NCBI GenBank assembly: GCA_013399875.1
Contig: VXAZ01001750.1
Span: 194,988-258,987 of the forward strand
Reading direction: 5' to 3'
From: Gymnorhina tibicen
Lineage: Eukaryota > Chordata > Aves > Passeriformes > Artamidae
DNA length: 64,000 nt
Part shown: positions 24,481 to 37,060 of the stretch, piece by piece
Layout of the letters: each line of letters opens with the position of its first letter
Position numbering within the stretch: position 1 is the stretch's first letter
The notes under the pieces: generated by a model
Database searches by the model: none
What the model was told of the DNA's origin: nothing
What the model saw: only the letters and a program-made list of their open reading frames with translations
Translations under genes and position numbers: made by a program

Positions 24481-27400
24481 CAGCAGTGGTGATAACCCCT
24501 TTCTAAATTGCCTGTATGGCATTTCCACGGCTCTGTCAGAGGAACCAGGCTGAAAAGCACCTACAAATGAAACTGCACCCGAAGCAGCCCCTGATCACAA
24601 TGATGGCACTGTCTGGCCCTATGTCTGAAATGTATCTTTGAGGTGAATTTCACCTCAGGAATTTCCAGCCATCCCCAGCCAGGAACTGCACACCAATATC
24701 TGCACGTGCCTGAAAACATGACAGCAAACCACACCTTGGAGAGCCAGGGGAGAGGGGCCCTGGGGTACAATAGACACAGAGGTACAGAATGGATGCCTGA
24801 GGGTCCCTGTTCCATCATGGACAGAGGCAGGTCTGACTGAGCCTGTGACTTGTTCCCAGGGTGACGTGGAGCTGGTTGCTCTCACCTATCCTTCCTTGCC
24901 TCTTCCCAGAGAGAGAGCTTCAGATTGTTCAGCTGCCTCCGTGCAATCACATCCTTGCTGCTGTTCATGCTGTGAAGCCATGTGCTTGCAGAGCTTGTGA
25001 ACCAAAGGTTGCTTTTGTTTTGCGATCCCAGGCAGTGGCAGGGACTGGCTGTGGGACTCACAGCTTCCCAGGATACTACCAGGTACATCACCAACCTGCC
25101 CATGCGTTCAGCATCTCTTCTTGACACTCTCATGGCAGTTAGGGGACCTAAAAGTCTGACCTGAACTGGTTTCCAGGAGAGCAGAGCACCAGCATTTGTC
25201 CAAATTCTTCAAAACCATGTGCCTGAATGTTCAGGGAAAGTAAAACTGTGCTATTTTATACAGAGAGAGCTTACATCCCAAGCCAGGAATTAGCAGGTTC
25301 ATGCAAGGAACATTTGTATTTCTGTTTCCATGTCTGAACCTCTCTTGTGTGGCTAAACGTTTGCCTCCAAGGCTCTCAAGTTTGTCATTTATGTGGCATC
25401 TAAATTCACTTCCTTGTCAGCCTGAATCTCTCAGTCTAGGGAAGGAGAATGGGAAGACACTCCACAGTAGTAGGAGAGTGACACTGGAAGACTGTGATAT
25501 GTCCTTTTACCACTGAAGCCCTCAGTGCCCTTCTTGTCAGTGGTGTGGCACAGGATTCAACATTCAGGAATTTAGGGTTGTCTTGCCAGAACATTCTGTC
25601 ATGAATTTAAGGAAATCACTTAACATGAAATCTTGTTCTCACAGTAGCTCATGGGAGTCTTGCCATGGAATTCAGTCTTTTAATAAAGAAAAATGTAAAA
25701 TGTCTCCTGTTTGACCTCAGAGAGGAAGCACTTTGGGGCAAGATTGTCTCTTGCTTTGCTAGTTGGTGGACCTTTACTCCATCATGGAACAACAATAAGA
25801 GCTACATAATTGAATGAGAGAAAGATTTTAAGGCTCTGATTATGCGAAAAGAAAAAAAAATGTTTACCTTTGCAAAGACAACTGGCACACACCTTACAAG
25901 CTCTTCACAGACCATGAGCCAGAAGAGAGAAACAGGAGTGCAGATCCCTGCAAACCAAGGAGCCAGATTGGTGGCAGATAGGCCAGACTGATTTAATGTT
26001 GCATGGAGGTCAAAACAGAAACTTTAGCATCAAAGAAAGGAGGAGTGCTGCGAAAGCCCAGTGCTCAGAAGTAGCACTTACCAGAGGTATCATATAAACT
26101 TAACCCTGCTGTCGTTATTCCTGTTGGAAGGAAAGGAGGTGAAGGCCATGACCTGTGAAGCAGAGGTCAGATGTTACAGACCATCAGACAAAGGAAGTGA
26201 CAATGGGGAAAGGTTCTTCTCTGAAGCACTACCAGATGGTGGCTAATCTCAGTCAGGGGAGAAGGCATGGCCACCAAATCTACACCGGCTCCCCTGAACC
26301 TGACACTCAGGCATTATCAAGGGAAAAGACTGTTCTTCCAACTGTTACAAGACAGACTATGCAGTGCAAACCAGTTAATCACAGTGCTGTGCTGATTTGG
26401 GACAGAATTTTCCAGGATCAGACATACAACATGTATTTGCTTGTTAATTGTTTCTGCACAAAAGCTGGAATACGAAATACTCTGAAAATTTCTGCCTTGG
26501 TGGAAATTTTTCCTCCTGCCCCTCCAATTATTTGTGAAAGTATCTTTGTCTTCTCAAGCAGAAGAAAGCACAGACAGCTGGATGGTATGAACTGGCAGAG
26601 CTCTGTGATCTGCACTGGGGTCTGTCCTGGACACCTTTTTTATGATAGTAGTGGTGGAAATGTTGTCTTTGCATTCAGTTGCAAATCTGCTCACAGATTT
26701 ACTAAGGGATTTCTGCTAGCTGAGCTCAAATAGGACTCCAGCATTTCCATGTCTGTCCTGGGGATGAGGAAAACAGAAATGGAGATAGAGGTGGAGGTGA
26801 GCTCTGGAGTTCCAGAGAGGCATCTACTTGAGGCAGTAGGGCACAGACCCGAGAATGGAAACCTAAATGCTTCTTGTGAGATTCATCACTACATGGGTTG
26901 CATTTAATCTTGTCTGAGTAGCTTATGTTTTCACCATGCTTCTGTTTCCCTGCCTGGGCCAGAAGGAATAGAGGCCCCATTGTTGTGAGCAGCTGCCCCG
27001 AGCGCCGCGTGCAGAATGCAGAGCTGGGACGTTACTGTGCCCAGAGAGAGCCTCTCATGACAATGACAGCCACTGGGTTTGTGTCCCTTCCAGCCATTTC
27101 TCTATACACAGGAATAGCGGGACTGTGCTCTCGTTGTCTCTGTTCTGGACACCTCAGTGGTGTGGTTTGAGTTCCTCCATTTGGCAGAGCGATCCAGAGG
27201 TCTGAAAAAATAATCCAGCCAGCAGAAAACAATTACGGACCTTCATGAAATTTGGTGTGTGCTTAAGTGCTAAGCTGGGTCTTTCATTGCTGCTATGGTC
27301 AGATCTCCTCAGCATTATGTGGGTAAGCAGTATCTCACACACATATTTTTTTCCACAAGGAAAAGCAGTGGGAGCATCATACTTTACGTGCCTGTCACTC

Positions 27401-28611
27401 TTTACCTTAATACCTGGTATTAACCTGGTAATTCACCAGATTTAACCAAGGTCCTCATTTCTTCTGGACTGCTTGGAAACAGGGTGCATAGGAACACGCT
27501 TCTTCAAAAGATCCACTGTGCAATGCCTGTGTATCTACCAGGAACAGCATCCTGTACGCTGCCACTTGGGATGTGCATTTCTGAATCCTGGAAGTGAGAG
27601 CTGCAACACAGTTCAGGGAGGTCCAGCCAGGAGGTAACAAAACCCTCCTGAGCATACTGTGGTACACCCCCAAGTGAGCCTTTCATGTCCTGGGAGATGT
27701 CTTCCCAACCATTTTCTGGCCATCTCAGTCACCCTGTCATGAAGCAAGGTTTGGAATACAGCAGAAAATACATGTTTAACCCACGGTATTAGCTGTGAAA
27801 CCCCTCTGAATTCATGCTGCTTTTGCTGTTGGTACCTTTTAGAAGTCCTGCTTCATCTTTTGAGTTGACATTCCAGTGTTTTTCCTGTGCTAAATGTGCA
27901 AAGCTAGCCATGACAGGAAGCAGAATAAACTCTGCTTGCAAAGAGCCTTGTTCTCTCTGTTGACAAACTTGAAATCCCCTTCAAATTTTGGGTCTCTTGA
28001 AGCTGGAGGATCTTTCTGATTTCTTTTAGGCATCTTGTTATTATTGTGTGAGATGGACTCTGCAGGGTAAGCAATCCTTTTAATGAGAATAGTCTGCTTT
28101 TCCTCCACACTGGCAGCTGTTTATTAGGAAATGGCCACAAAGTGACATTATTTTAGAACTGCAGCAATAGGGCAGAGCTGGCTGGAACTCAGGGCTTCAG
28201 TGAAAACTTTCAGCATGATTTCAGATTTCATTGGACAACAGAATAGGAGATTTTGACTGAAATGTTTCCGAAAATAGCAAAACCCTCACCCACTCAGAGA
28301 GCTGAATGTGCAACCTCAAATTTTGATGGAGAGAAAAAAAAGTGATGACATTTTCCTTCCAGATTTGGATCAGTCCCAACAATAAACTTCACTTTTCATA
28401 GGAACCAAATAGTCATAATAGGAATTAAACTGCACATAGATCATAAATAGAAAATACAAGAGGCTAATAAAAGTATCAGATACACACAAGGCAGAAAGTT
28501 GAAAAGAGCAGAGAAGAAAATGAGACAAAGGGGGAAGGTATAGCTTAGATGTGGAAAAATGAGACCAGAGTAGAGATGGAGGCACAGATGTGAGTTGTCA
28601 TGGGGCAGGGC
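24481..28611. other. Long non-coding stretch
   Basis: No CR1 or recognisable exon. A 192-codon frame at 26,155-26,733 (first ATG later) lacks splice or family support. Confidence 0.45.
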
Positions 28612-28905
28612 AGAAATGCTCCCACCCCAGCCAAGAGGGAATGGATTTAAATTGACAGAGAGGAGGTTTAGGTTGGATATTGGGAAGAAATTCTTCCCTG
28701 TGAGAGTGGGGAGCCCCTGGCACAGGTTGCCCAGAGAAGCTGTGGCTGCCCCATCCCTGGAAGTGTCCAAGGCCAGGCTGGATGGGGCTCTGAGCAACCT
28801 GGGATAGTGGAAGGTGTCCCTATGAGATGATCTTTAAGATCCCTTCCAAACCAAACCGTTCTATGATTCTGTGATTCTAGGATTCTCTGATTCTATGATT
28901 TTGCC
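28612..28905 (+). mobile_element. CR1 LINE 3' fragment with long octamer tail
   Basis: Plus-sense CR1 3' end finishing in four or five copies of the ATTCTATG-type octamer ('tctatgattctgtgattct' and on). The well-kept tail suggests one of the younger insertions here. Confidence 0.88.
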
Positions 28906-30579
28906 ACTCTGCAGTCTCTAGCCACCAGGCCTGAGGCCTTGGGAGGTGCTAACTGGGAGCAGCAGCCATCCACTGGAGAGGCAGGAGATGTTTTGGGAGA
29001 AACCAGTGATACCAAAGGAGCCAGCTGGGACCTACAAGCCAGAGGTTTTCTGGCTTCCTTTGGTGTCACTGACTCGGCTCTTGCTTCTCTGACTGAAAAT
29101 GGAAACGACGAGTATCATCCCCCTCTTGTTTATCTACTGAACCCCTTTGGAAGCGGTTCACAGTTTGCCCTGGGTTTTGCTCCCTGTCTCTCCACGCTCC
29201 GTGCCGGGGATCCCGGGGTCACCGCCGCAGGACAAAACAGTGGGAACAACAATAACTGCGCAGTCCTGGCACAGGAGGGGGGATGATTGTTTTCAGCCTT
29301 CGCAGCCCACGACTGTTGGTACAAATGACAGATACAATCAGGCCTCGGGGTTTTCCTTACATTTATATGTCTGGGGAAGGGTGTCAGCTGCTGTTCTCAG
29401 CCACTCTGGTGAACTGAAGCTAAAGATTTGGGCAGGTGGGGGGGAGAGAGAGAGAAATGCATTGAATTGCCATCGAAAGAAACATGCATAATTCCTAGAA
29501 ATGCTTTGTGTCACTTTCAAAGATCCTACTGGGAATGCAGCTTATTCTCTGGCCAACACATTTCCTTTGCAAAAGGCACAACTGGTGTATTTTGGGTTTT
29601 TTTTTTAGTCTCCAGCAGCAGTCAGTACCTATCTTTTCTTTGACTGACATGCCTGTAAGTTCAATCAGCTGAAATGGTTTACGTGCAATAAGGGATAGGG
29701 CAAGTTCACATAGTACTGTGAGAGGACCTTGAGACAAACTGTGGTCTCACTGGTGTAACTGGAGGTTCTGTTTCAGATCTCTGCTGATCTGAGAAGGATG
29801 AAGCAGAAAAAAAGAAAATACTTAACCCTTCTGGTAGAAAACACCACAGGAAGCAGAGAAGGTAATGTAACATTTCTCTAAAGCCCCATTGCAGAGCTGT
29901 TGATAAAGGTGAAAAAAGTTCTTATCCTCCCACTGCCTTTACAAGAGTATAAAAACGGTACCTCTGAAGCTTTGCTGGTGTTGGACTTGACAAAAAACAA
30001 ACAAAAAAACCCCTGCAATAGTTAAGCACTGTTACTTAATAGAGCTTTAAATGCTAACCAGCTTCTAGTGTAAAAGTATCAACTTTAAACCCACATTTTT
30101 TTGGCCATGGTTAAGTCTAAGGTTTAACCTCAACCAGTGATTTTTTTTGCCTAAGCCTTGATGTGTTTATGGCACACTGCTTGTGGTGACAATCCTACTT
30201 TCAGTAGCAATATCTCTGCTTCAAAGCCAGGTCTGTCATCTCCTTTCACTGAACTCAGCAGTTTCCTGAGCAAAATTCTGTGGATTAAAAAAAATAAAAT
30301 AAGAAACTGTTTTAAAAACAGCCCAAACCCAAACATATTTCTGAAATTATTTAAATTTTTAAAAAGAATGTATCTTTCTTGTTTTACCCTGCCATTATAT
30401 GCACCAGTGTCATCACTGCATGGCTTATGCTGAACCAGACAGACCACAAAGCCTAAAGCCTTCATCCACTTTCTCTTTGATGAACACTCAGTGCCTTGTT
30501 TTGGAATTTTGTTTAATTTCTTTCATTGAGGGAAGTGCTGGCACCATCTGCTGGGACTTTTGTCACTGCAACCACTAAA
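28906..30579. other. Non-coding stretch, nothing recognised
   Basis: No repeat family or exon-like segment supported. Confidence 0.45.
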
Positions 30580-31000
30580 CACAGAATCAGAGAATCACAG
30601 AATGGGTTGGGTGGGAAGGGACCTTAGAGACCACCCAGTTTCAACCCCCCTGCCATGGGCAGGGACACTGTCCACTATCCCAGGTTGCTCAGAGCCCCAT
30701 CCAGCCTGGCCTTGGACACTGTCAGGGATGGGGCAGCCACAGCTTCTCTGGGCAACCTGTGCCAGGGCCTCCCCACCCTCAAAGGGAAAAATTTCTTCCT
30801 CATACCCAAACTAAACCCACCCTCTGTCAGTGTGAAGCCATTGCCCCTTGTCCTGTCACTCCAGGCCCTTGTCAAGAGTCTCTCTCCATCTTTCCTGTGG
30901 GCTCCCTTCAGGCACTGCAAGGCCACAATGAGGTCACCCCAAAGCCTTCTTTTCTCTGGGCTGAACAATCCCAATTCCCTCAGCCTTTCCTCCTATGTAA
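30580..31000 (-). mobile_element. CR1 LINE 3' fragment
   Basis: Inverted CR1 3' end of about 420 bp, from 'cagagaatcacagaatggg' to 'aatcccaattccctcagcc'. The sequence is close to the other CR1 copies in this window. Confidence 0.88.
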
Positions 31001-31214
31001 GGATTTCAGTCCTTGCATCTATAAACATACCAAACATTCCCAGTTTGACTCATATGGCTACTTCTTTTTGTTATTATTTTTATTTTTTCCACACCTGTGC
31101 TGGATTTAGATTGCATTCCCCAGACCTCAGTAATTCCCTGCAGTCCTGGGTCCTGCCTGGCTTTGGGGACACAACTAAAAAGTCTTCTGTTCAGTTTGGT
31201 GCTGAGACTGAGCA

Positions 31215-31505
31215 GATTAATGAAGGTGATAGGACAAGGTTTTACACTGAAAGAAGGCAAATTCAGACTAGATATAAGGAAGACAATTTTTTATGGTGAG
31301 GGTAGAGAAACACTAGAACAGGTTGTCCAGACAGGTGACGGATGCCCATCCCTGGAAATATTTAAGGGCAGGTCAAAGGAGGCTCTGAGCAACCTGGTCT
31401 GTTGAAGATGTCCCTGTTCACTGCAGGGGGATTGGACCAGATGGCCTTTGGAGGTCCCTTCCAACCCAAACAATCCTATGGTTCTATGATTCTATGATTC
31501 TATCG
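31215..31505 (+). mobile_element. CR1 LINE 3' fragment
   Basis: Plus-sense CR1 3' end of a diverged subfamily, with an intact tail of three octamers ('tctatgattctatgattct'). It faces the neighbouring inverted CR1, but both have their own 3' tail, so they are separate insertions. Confidence 0.85.
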
Positions 31506-31939
31506 ACTCAAGTCCTATTGTCCAGGTCCTATAGAAATGGATTTTATTTGTGAAGGAGGCTACTGAGTTTAAATGGAGAAGTCTGAGATGAAAAACAGCC
31601 TCAAAGAAAGACTGAAGCATTTCCTTAATTTGTGTAAGATTCAGGAAACAGGGATCAGTCTGTGACAATATAACCAAACTCTTTTTCTCTAGCTCTCAGA
31701 GCAAGATTTTAATAAGCTGAGAACCACAGGAATGGGGAGTCAAATTGGAAAAGATGTTTTTATAACATTTTCAGTCTTAAATATAACCTTGTAACTGGAA
31801 ATTATTTTAGTCAATAAATCTGGGAATTACTGTAGAAATTAGATTCACAAGATTGTTGGGAATGTAAAACCAGGAGAATGTATAAAGTACCGTTTATGTT
31901 TGTGTCACATTCCTCATAATTTTTAAATAGCTATTAAAA

Positions 31940-32065
31940 ATGCATACAAGAATATGCATATTTTATATGTATATGATATATAGTATATAAAATACATATT
32001 TTATGTATTACATATATTTTGTATATTTATATATACTATATACATATAATATAATCACATGGAAT
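31940..32065. repeat. AT-rich TATA-type low-complexity tract
   Basis: About 120 bp made almost wholly of A and T with interleaved TATATA/ATATAC steps and many short self-complementary stretches. Likely unstable. No gene signal. Confidence 0.85.
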
Positions 32066-33379
32066 TGGCAAAGCTTTAACTCCCAAACATCATAACATAT
32101 ATATTTCTTGGTAATTTTAAAATTTTCCTAGCTATATTTACTCTGTATTTTATGTCTTGTCACAAATTAAGAGCTATTCAAATCCTTATGATAGGTGATT
32201 CACACATTAAACCTTAAATATATATAAACTTGTTATATTTTGAGAACAACTTCCCATTTGAATCTCCAGCTTTACAAAGGAGAGGGTAATTTCTTTTTTT
32301 CTATGGATCCAAAATGAAATTACCCGACTTCAGTGGTCAAAAGCAATTTTTAAGGTGGTACAGTGGAAACATCAGAACAAAATTAATCTAATGAGTGTCA
32401 CTCTGGGGTGACAAAGTCACTGACCTCTGATTGCACATGTCATCTAAACCAGATGAGCAGAAACTTTCTACTGGAAGTTACAGTGTTGCACCTGCAAAGT
32501 CTCTCTGATGCCCTGTACCGACTTGAACACTGGTGATGGCCAATCCCTGCAGAGAATTGCCATTTTGGGGCATTTTCAGGAACTCCTAAAAGGAGACATA
32601 ATAGTGGTGTGGTTGAACAAGGTGTATGAAGTCTTGTTTTGAAGCTGAATTTCATCTCCGATAGAAGCACGCACCCACATTTGGAAAACTTGAAACTGGG
32701 CAATTCCCAGTCAAGCTGTGCTTTCTTGCTGGTTTTGTTAATTTTTCAAATGTTGGTTGGCAGATTTTAAAGCACCGAAAGAAACTGATAACAGTTGATG
32801 TAATTTGGCATTAATAATTTGAGGCAGGTGCCAGACCGACCTGCACGATGCAGTCTGAATAGGGCTGTTGGGGGGAATGGTGGCAGCCAGTTTTTAGGAA
32901 AACAGTCTGACATTGCATTCGTAGGCCCATTTCTTCAGTTCAGTCTGAGACACTGCTCAGTGCTTCATCCAGCCTCATCCCCAGTGGACTGTGGAGCACA
33001 TTGTCCTGAGGAATCCGAGGGCTCCGGGCAGATGGAGTGGTGATGTCATCCGACTTTTCCATTTCTACTTCCTATGAACATTTGCCTCATTCTTACATGC
33101 CAGCTCCTTCTCGGCATGTTTTAGACTAGAAACATTTTTCTTTTCTGGATGTAGAGAAGGAATCACTTCTTTTTGATTTCAGACAAGATCTGGCAAGTGA
33201 GCTCTTGTTGCTAGTCAAAGAAAAAGCCTTAAAAAAATTAACACAGAATCTGTGTTTAGCAAAGTGATTTGCATAAGCTGTACACTTGGTTCTTAGAGTT
33301 GGAACAGTTCTAACCTATGACAAATTCCTCTGTCTGGGCTGTCTTCCAAAATCATTTTCATCTACCCTGGCAAAAGAAC

Positions 33380-33570
33380 TGAAGTCTGCGTTCTGCACTA
33401 ATTAAAGGCCTTCAGGAGAAGGGCCCCAGTTGAAATGCTGACACACTTTGTACACGCTTTATTTGTGAAAGGGGATACTGAGCCCATTTGATGGCGCCTC
33501 CTGCTCCGTCAGGCCGTGCAAAATTTTAAGTGGGGAAACAAAATGGGCACAGTTATGTCTTGTTAAGGTT
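33380..33570. promoter_or_regulatory. Candidate conserved non-coding element
   Basis: Repeat-free segment with a homeodomain-like 'cactaattaaagg', a CDX/HOX-like 'gctttatttgtg', and no coding frame. Enhancer-like by texture only. Confidence 0.2.
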
Positions 33571-36474
33571 CTGAGTTACTAAAACACTGCAGTTTTCTCC
33601 ATTAAAAAGCATGATATGGAGATTTTTTGATCTTTGAATAACATGAATAAGCAGCAAAAAGGTTAAAACCCATGACAGTTCCTTAGTGAATATGAACTGA
33701 CACTCACAATTTTTATGAAGTACTATGGCTTAGTGTAGCTGAGTCTCTGTCTCCCTAAATATCTTCATTTTGGAAACAGCAGAATATACACCCAACATCC
33801 CTTTTACATAAAACTGGGAACTGCTGAAAAGGGAAGGCAGGGAGAACAGCTGTCCCAATAACTCTATGGAGTTCTTCCAGCAGGACTACCACTCCAGTGA
33901 GGATGCTTTCCATGCTAGATCCATGACAGGCTTCTCAGCTTTTTAGTATTCCCAAAGTATTCAGTGGCAATCAGAGTCCTTGACTGAGGAAGGCACCCAG
34001 AAAGTCTCTTTTTCTGAAGTTGTTGTCCTGAGTATTCACCACCTGCTTTGGGACACGCGTGCTTGGGCTGAAGAGAGGTTTTAGTTATTCTGGATGTTAA
34101 CTACTTTGTCCAAGTGCCCAGCAGGAGGCAAGGAAAGAAACTCTTTCTCTGTGGGGAGCCTCACCTAGTAGGAAGTGTGCTCTGAAAACATGGATTATGC
34201 TCAACTCTGCAGCTGAACTACACGGAGAGCTCCTGCAGAGACTAATAGAGCTTAACCAGGGTTCAATGCACTCACCCTGGCCAGGGAGAGGAGGGAAGTA
34301 CATCTATCCAGCAGCAGATGTTCAGATGCTTAGTGACCTGTGGGAAAATACTTGGGAGAGGCAAGGGCATTTAGGCAGCTGCATGGTGTTTGAGGAATTT
34401 AAGGAATCCCAGCCCATGTCCTAGGCTTTTCTCCTTGCTCCTTTGCAGTGAGTACAGAAAAGAAAAAAAAGGAGGAGCAGGAGGATTTCTCCCTCAGATA
34501 TGCTTGCAGCATTCCTCAGGCTTCACCCTGCTTGTCTGCTGCAGCCCTCGCTAAACGATTTTATTGTAAGGCAGCAATGCACTGATTCCATAGCCTCTGA
34601 GACAGATCCAGGGTTTTTGCTAGCAAATAAACTCACAAACATAATCAACATTGTTTATGAATCCTCATCATTTCCTTAGGAGGAGGAATTTCTAGCCTGT
34701 TTTCCATGAAATGCAAAGTTTCCACAAGTGCAAATGCTCCAATATTTTGCTGCCTTCTTGGGCACAGGGGACAATCCTGTCTTGTTTTTGTCCCTAAAAG
34801 TATTGACTGTATTAGACACTGGGCACGTGCTTTTGAAAGAAAAGCACCATGAATGCTTGCATATCCCTGTATTATCGGCCACGTGCTCCATCCCTGGGAG
34901 ACAAATGGGCCACTGAAATGCGGCTGGCCTGGACGTCCCACATACCAAGCAGATGCAAGCAGAATGCCATAGGGAAATAAGAAACACATTGTATGTGATT
35001 TCAAAGGCTTACAGCTATGGAATATCCCTCTGAAAGCCTAATGAACATCTCCAACACATAGACAATCAAAGTACAAAACGCGCCCTGCATCAGGATACAA
35101 AACCACGGAACTGGAGATAATCTTGGAAGAGACCCACAAAATAAATCTACTTACAACAGCACCTATAAATCATACAGCTCCAGCACTTGGCTTGTCAAAA
35201 TGTCTCCAAGCTCAGGATTTTCTGTGGAGAGGAAGCTGTCCACACAGATTCTTTCTTAATTTTATGCCTTGTGTTTGCCTCTCGAGTGAGCTTGTGTTCT
35301 GGATTTGGGGTTTGTCTTTGCTTTGCTTTCTTAGATGTTAATATGGCCCAGACTGACTTTGACAAAGTTAGTGATTAGAAATTCAGCTTTCTTACCACAA
35401 GGCTGGAAAAAAAATTATACAAACACTTGTTCAAGTGACTGAAAATACAAGCTTTTTTTAACCTGGTGACTGTTGGAGTGATTGGATCAATGTTCGGATA
35501 TAGTGGGGAGAATATCTAGGAAAAAGGAAGGGGCAGAGGGGAAATCTCTCAGGATTAGTCTTCTGGGGGTAGTTTTTTTGCATGGACCTCCCTACTTAGG
35601 ACACATATGAGCTCTTGGAAGTACATCTGCAGAGTTTCCACCAAAAGCTGAGCTGGCAAAGGTGGCAGATGTGGCAAGGGCAAGGTGAAAGAGGCTAACA
35701 ACATAATTTCATCCCTCATTCTCAAAGGGAAACACAGCTCTGAAGCAATTACTTCTAGAAATGTGTTAATTCCCGAGTTTTCCCAGCTGCTGTAACAAGT
35801 GGACAAATAGCTGGTGTTAAACCTGTATTGTGAGGTGAGAAGCAGCATTAAGTAGGCCAGGCTCAGTGACTCTCTATCCACAAGCCTAAGTGTAACAAGA
35901 GCTTAGATTGTCTGCTCTGTGGTTTGAACCTAATATACGTAAATAGCCTTGGCTGTGTTATTCCTTCTTATCCCTGTGTCCCATGCCTTGCACTAAGGAG
36001 CTCTGACACACCTTAAGGAGCAGAAACTATTCCAACTCTGCTCCTCCACAGACTGCTGAAAGCTTGTAAGGCTTTGAAGCACACACAGCATAACATTTTT
36101 GTATGCAAATCCTGGAGAGTGCCTCAACTTTGGGGACAAAACTCTGGGAAAACAGCACCATAAAAACAGCAACATTCCCCAGGTTGGTCCTGCATGGACA
36201 GATGATCAGGACTGCCAGGAGTAAACTATGCACTTGCACACACAAAAGAGGAAGAATGATGACAGATAGACAGGGCCTAGGCTGAGACTCAGGAGATCAG
36301 GCTGAGAGACTTCAGCACTAACTCCTGCTCCACCACTGAACTACTGCAGGACCTGGGAAACTCAATTTGCTTCTGTTTGCTTGCCCATTCATAGTATGAA
36401 CTCCTGAGGGTGATGACTGTCTCTTGCTATACTTTTAAACTGCACAATCAGAACTCAGTTCAGGCCTGTTGCTG

Positions 36475-36494
36475 ATTTCAACACGTGTTGAAAT
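36475..36494. promoter_or_regulatory. 20-bp perfect palindrome centred on an E-box
   Basis: The stretch ATTTCAACACGTGTTGAAAT is its own reverse complement over all 20 bases, with CACGTG at the centre. CACGTG is the core bound by USF/MYC-type bHLH factors. No associated gene was found. Confidence 0.5.
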
Positions 36495-36929
36495 AACACG
36501 TAAATAACTTACACAAACCAACCAGATCAGCTGGTGGGAGAGTGCAGATGGGCATGAAATGAGATATGAGTGTAAAAATGTGAAGGAGCAGAAAAGACAG
36601 GGGGAAAGAATGGCCTGGAATGGAAAAAAAAAAGTGAGAAAAGGGAGTTAACAAATGGCAGAAGAGAACTGAGCACAGACAGAACATGGTCATTCCAAAA
36701 TCAGCTGATGCCTTCAGTTCCCCACTGTCCAGAGGGAAATTTGAAAATGGTTTAAACAGAAAGAAGTGAACAGGGAAACCATCCTGCCCTTCACCAGCCC
36801 TCTGCTAACCCTGGTTCCCAGTTCAGGAACTCCTAAAAAACATTCAGTAATCTGAACCTGTAAAACAATTGGTTTAAGGCAGTGGAATCTCTCCTTAAGG
36901 ACCCAGCACAACCATATCCCTAGCACACC

Positions 36930-37060
36930 GCTCTGCCAGCGTTTATTAGTCCTCCAGGGGTCATCTTTGACCGGTGCTAATGTAATCCTGCTAAAGCCTT
37001 CTGGCTATCTGGGGCCTGGCTGTCTCCAGCAACACACCGGTGTGAAATATTTGCAGATTA
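36930..37060. promoter_or_regulatory. Candidate conserved non-coding element
   Basis: Repeat-free stretch with a nuclear-receptor-like half site ('ggggtcatctttgacc') and 'gctaatgtaatcc', lacking coding signal. Weak, texture-based call. Confidence 0.18.

Noticed and set aside
26155..26733. 192-codon frame
   Set aside because: About one frame this long is expected by chance in 64 kb of six-frame sequence. No splice context or homology.
30560..31299. Open frames with 'HYPRLLRAPSSLALDT'-type peptides, repeated at many sites
   Set aside because: These are translations of CR1 3' ends in either strand, seen at every CR1 copy, and not genes.
30580..31505. Inverted CR1 pair as a second 5'-inverted element
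   Set aside because: Each piece has its own 3' tail and a different subfamily sequence, so they are two independent insertions.
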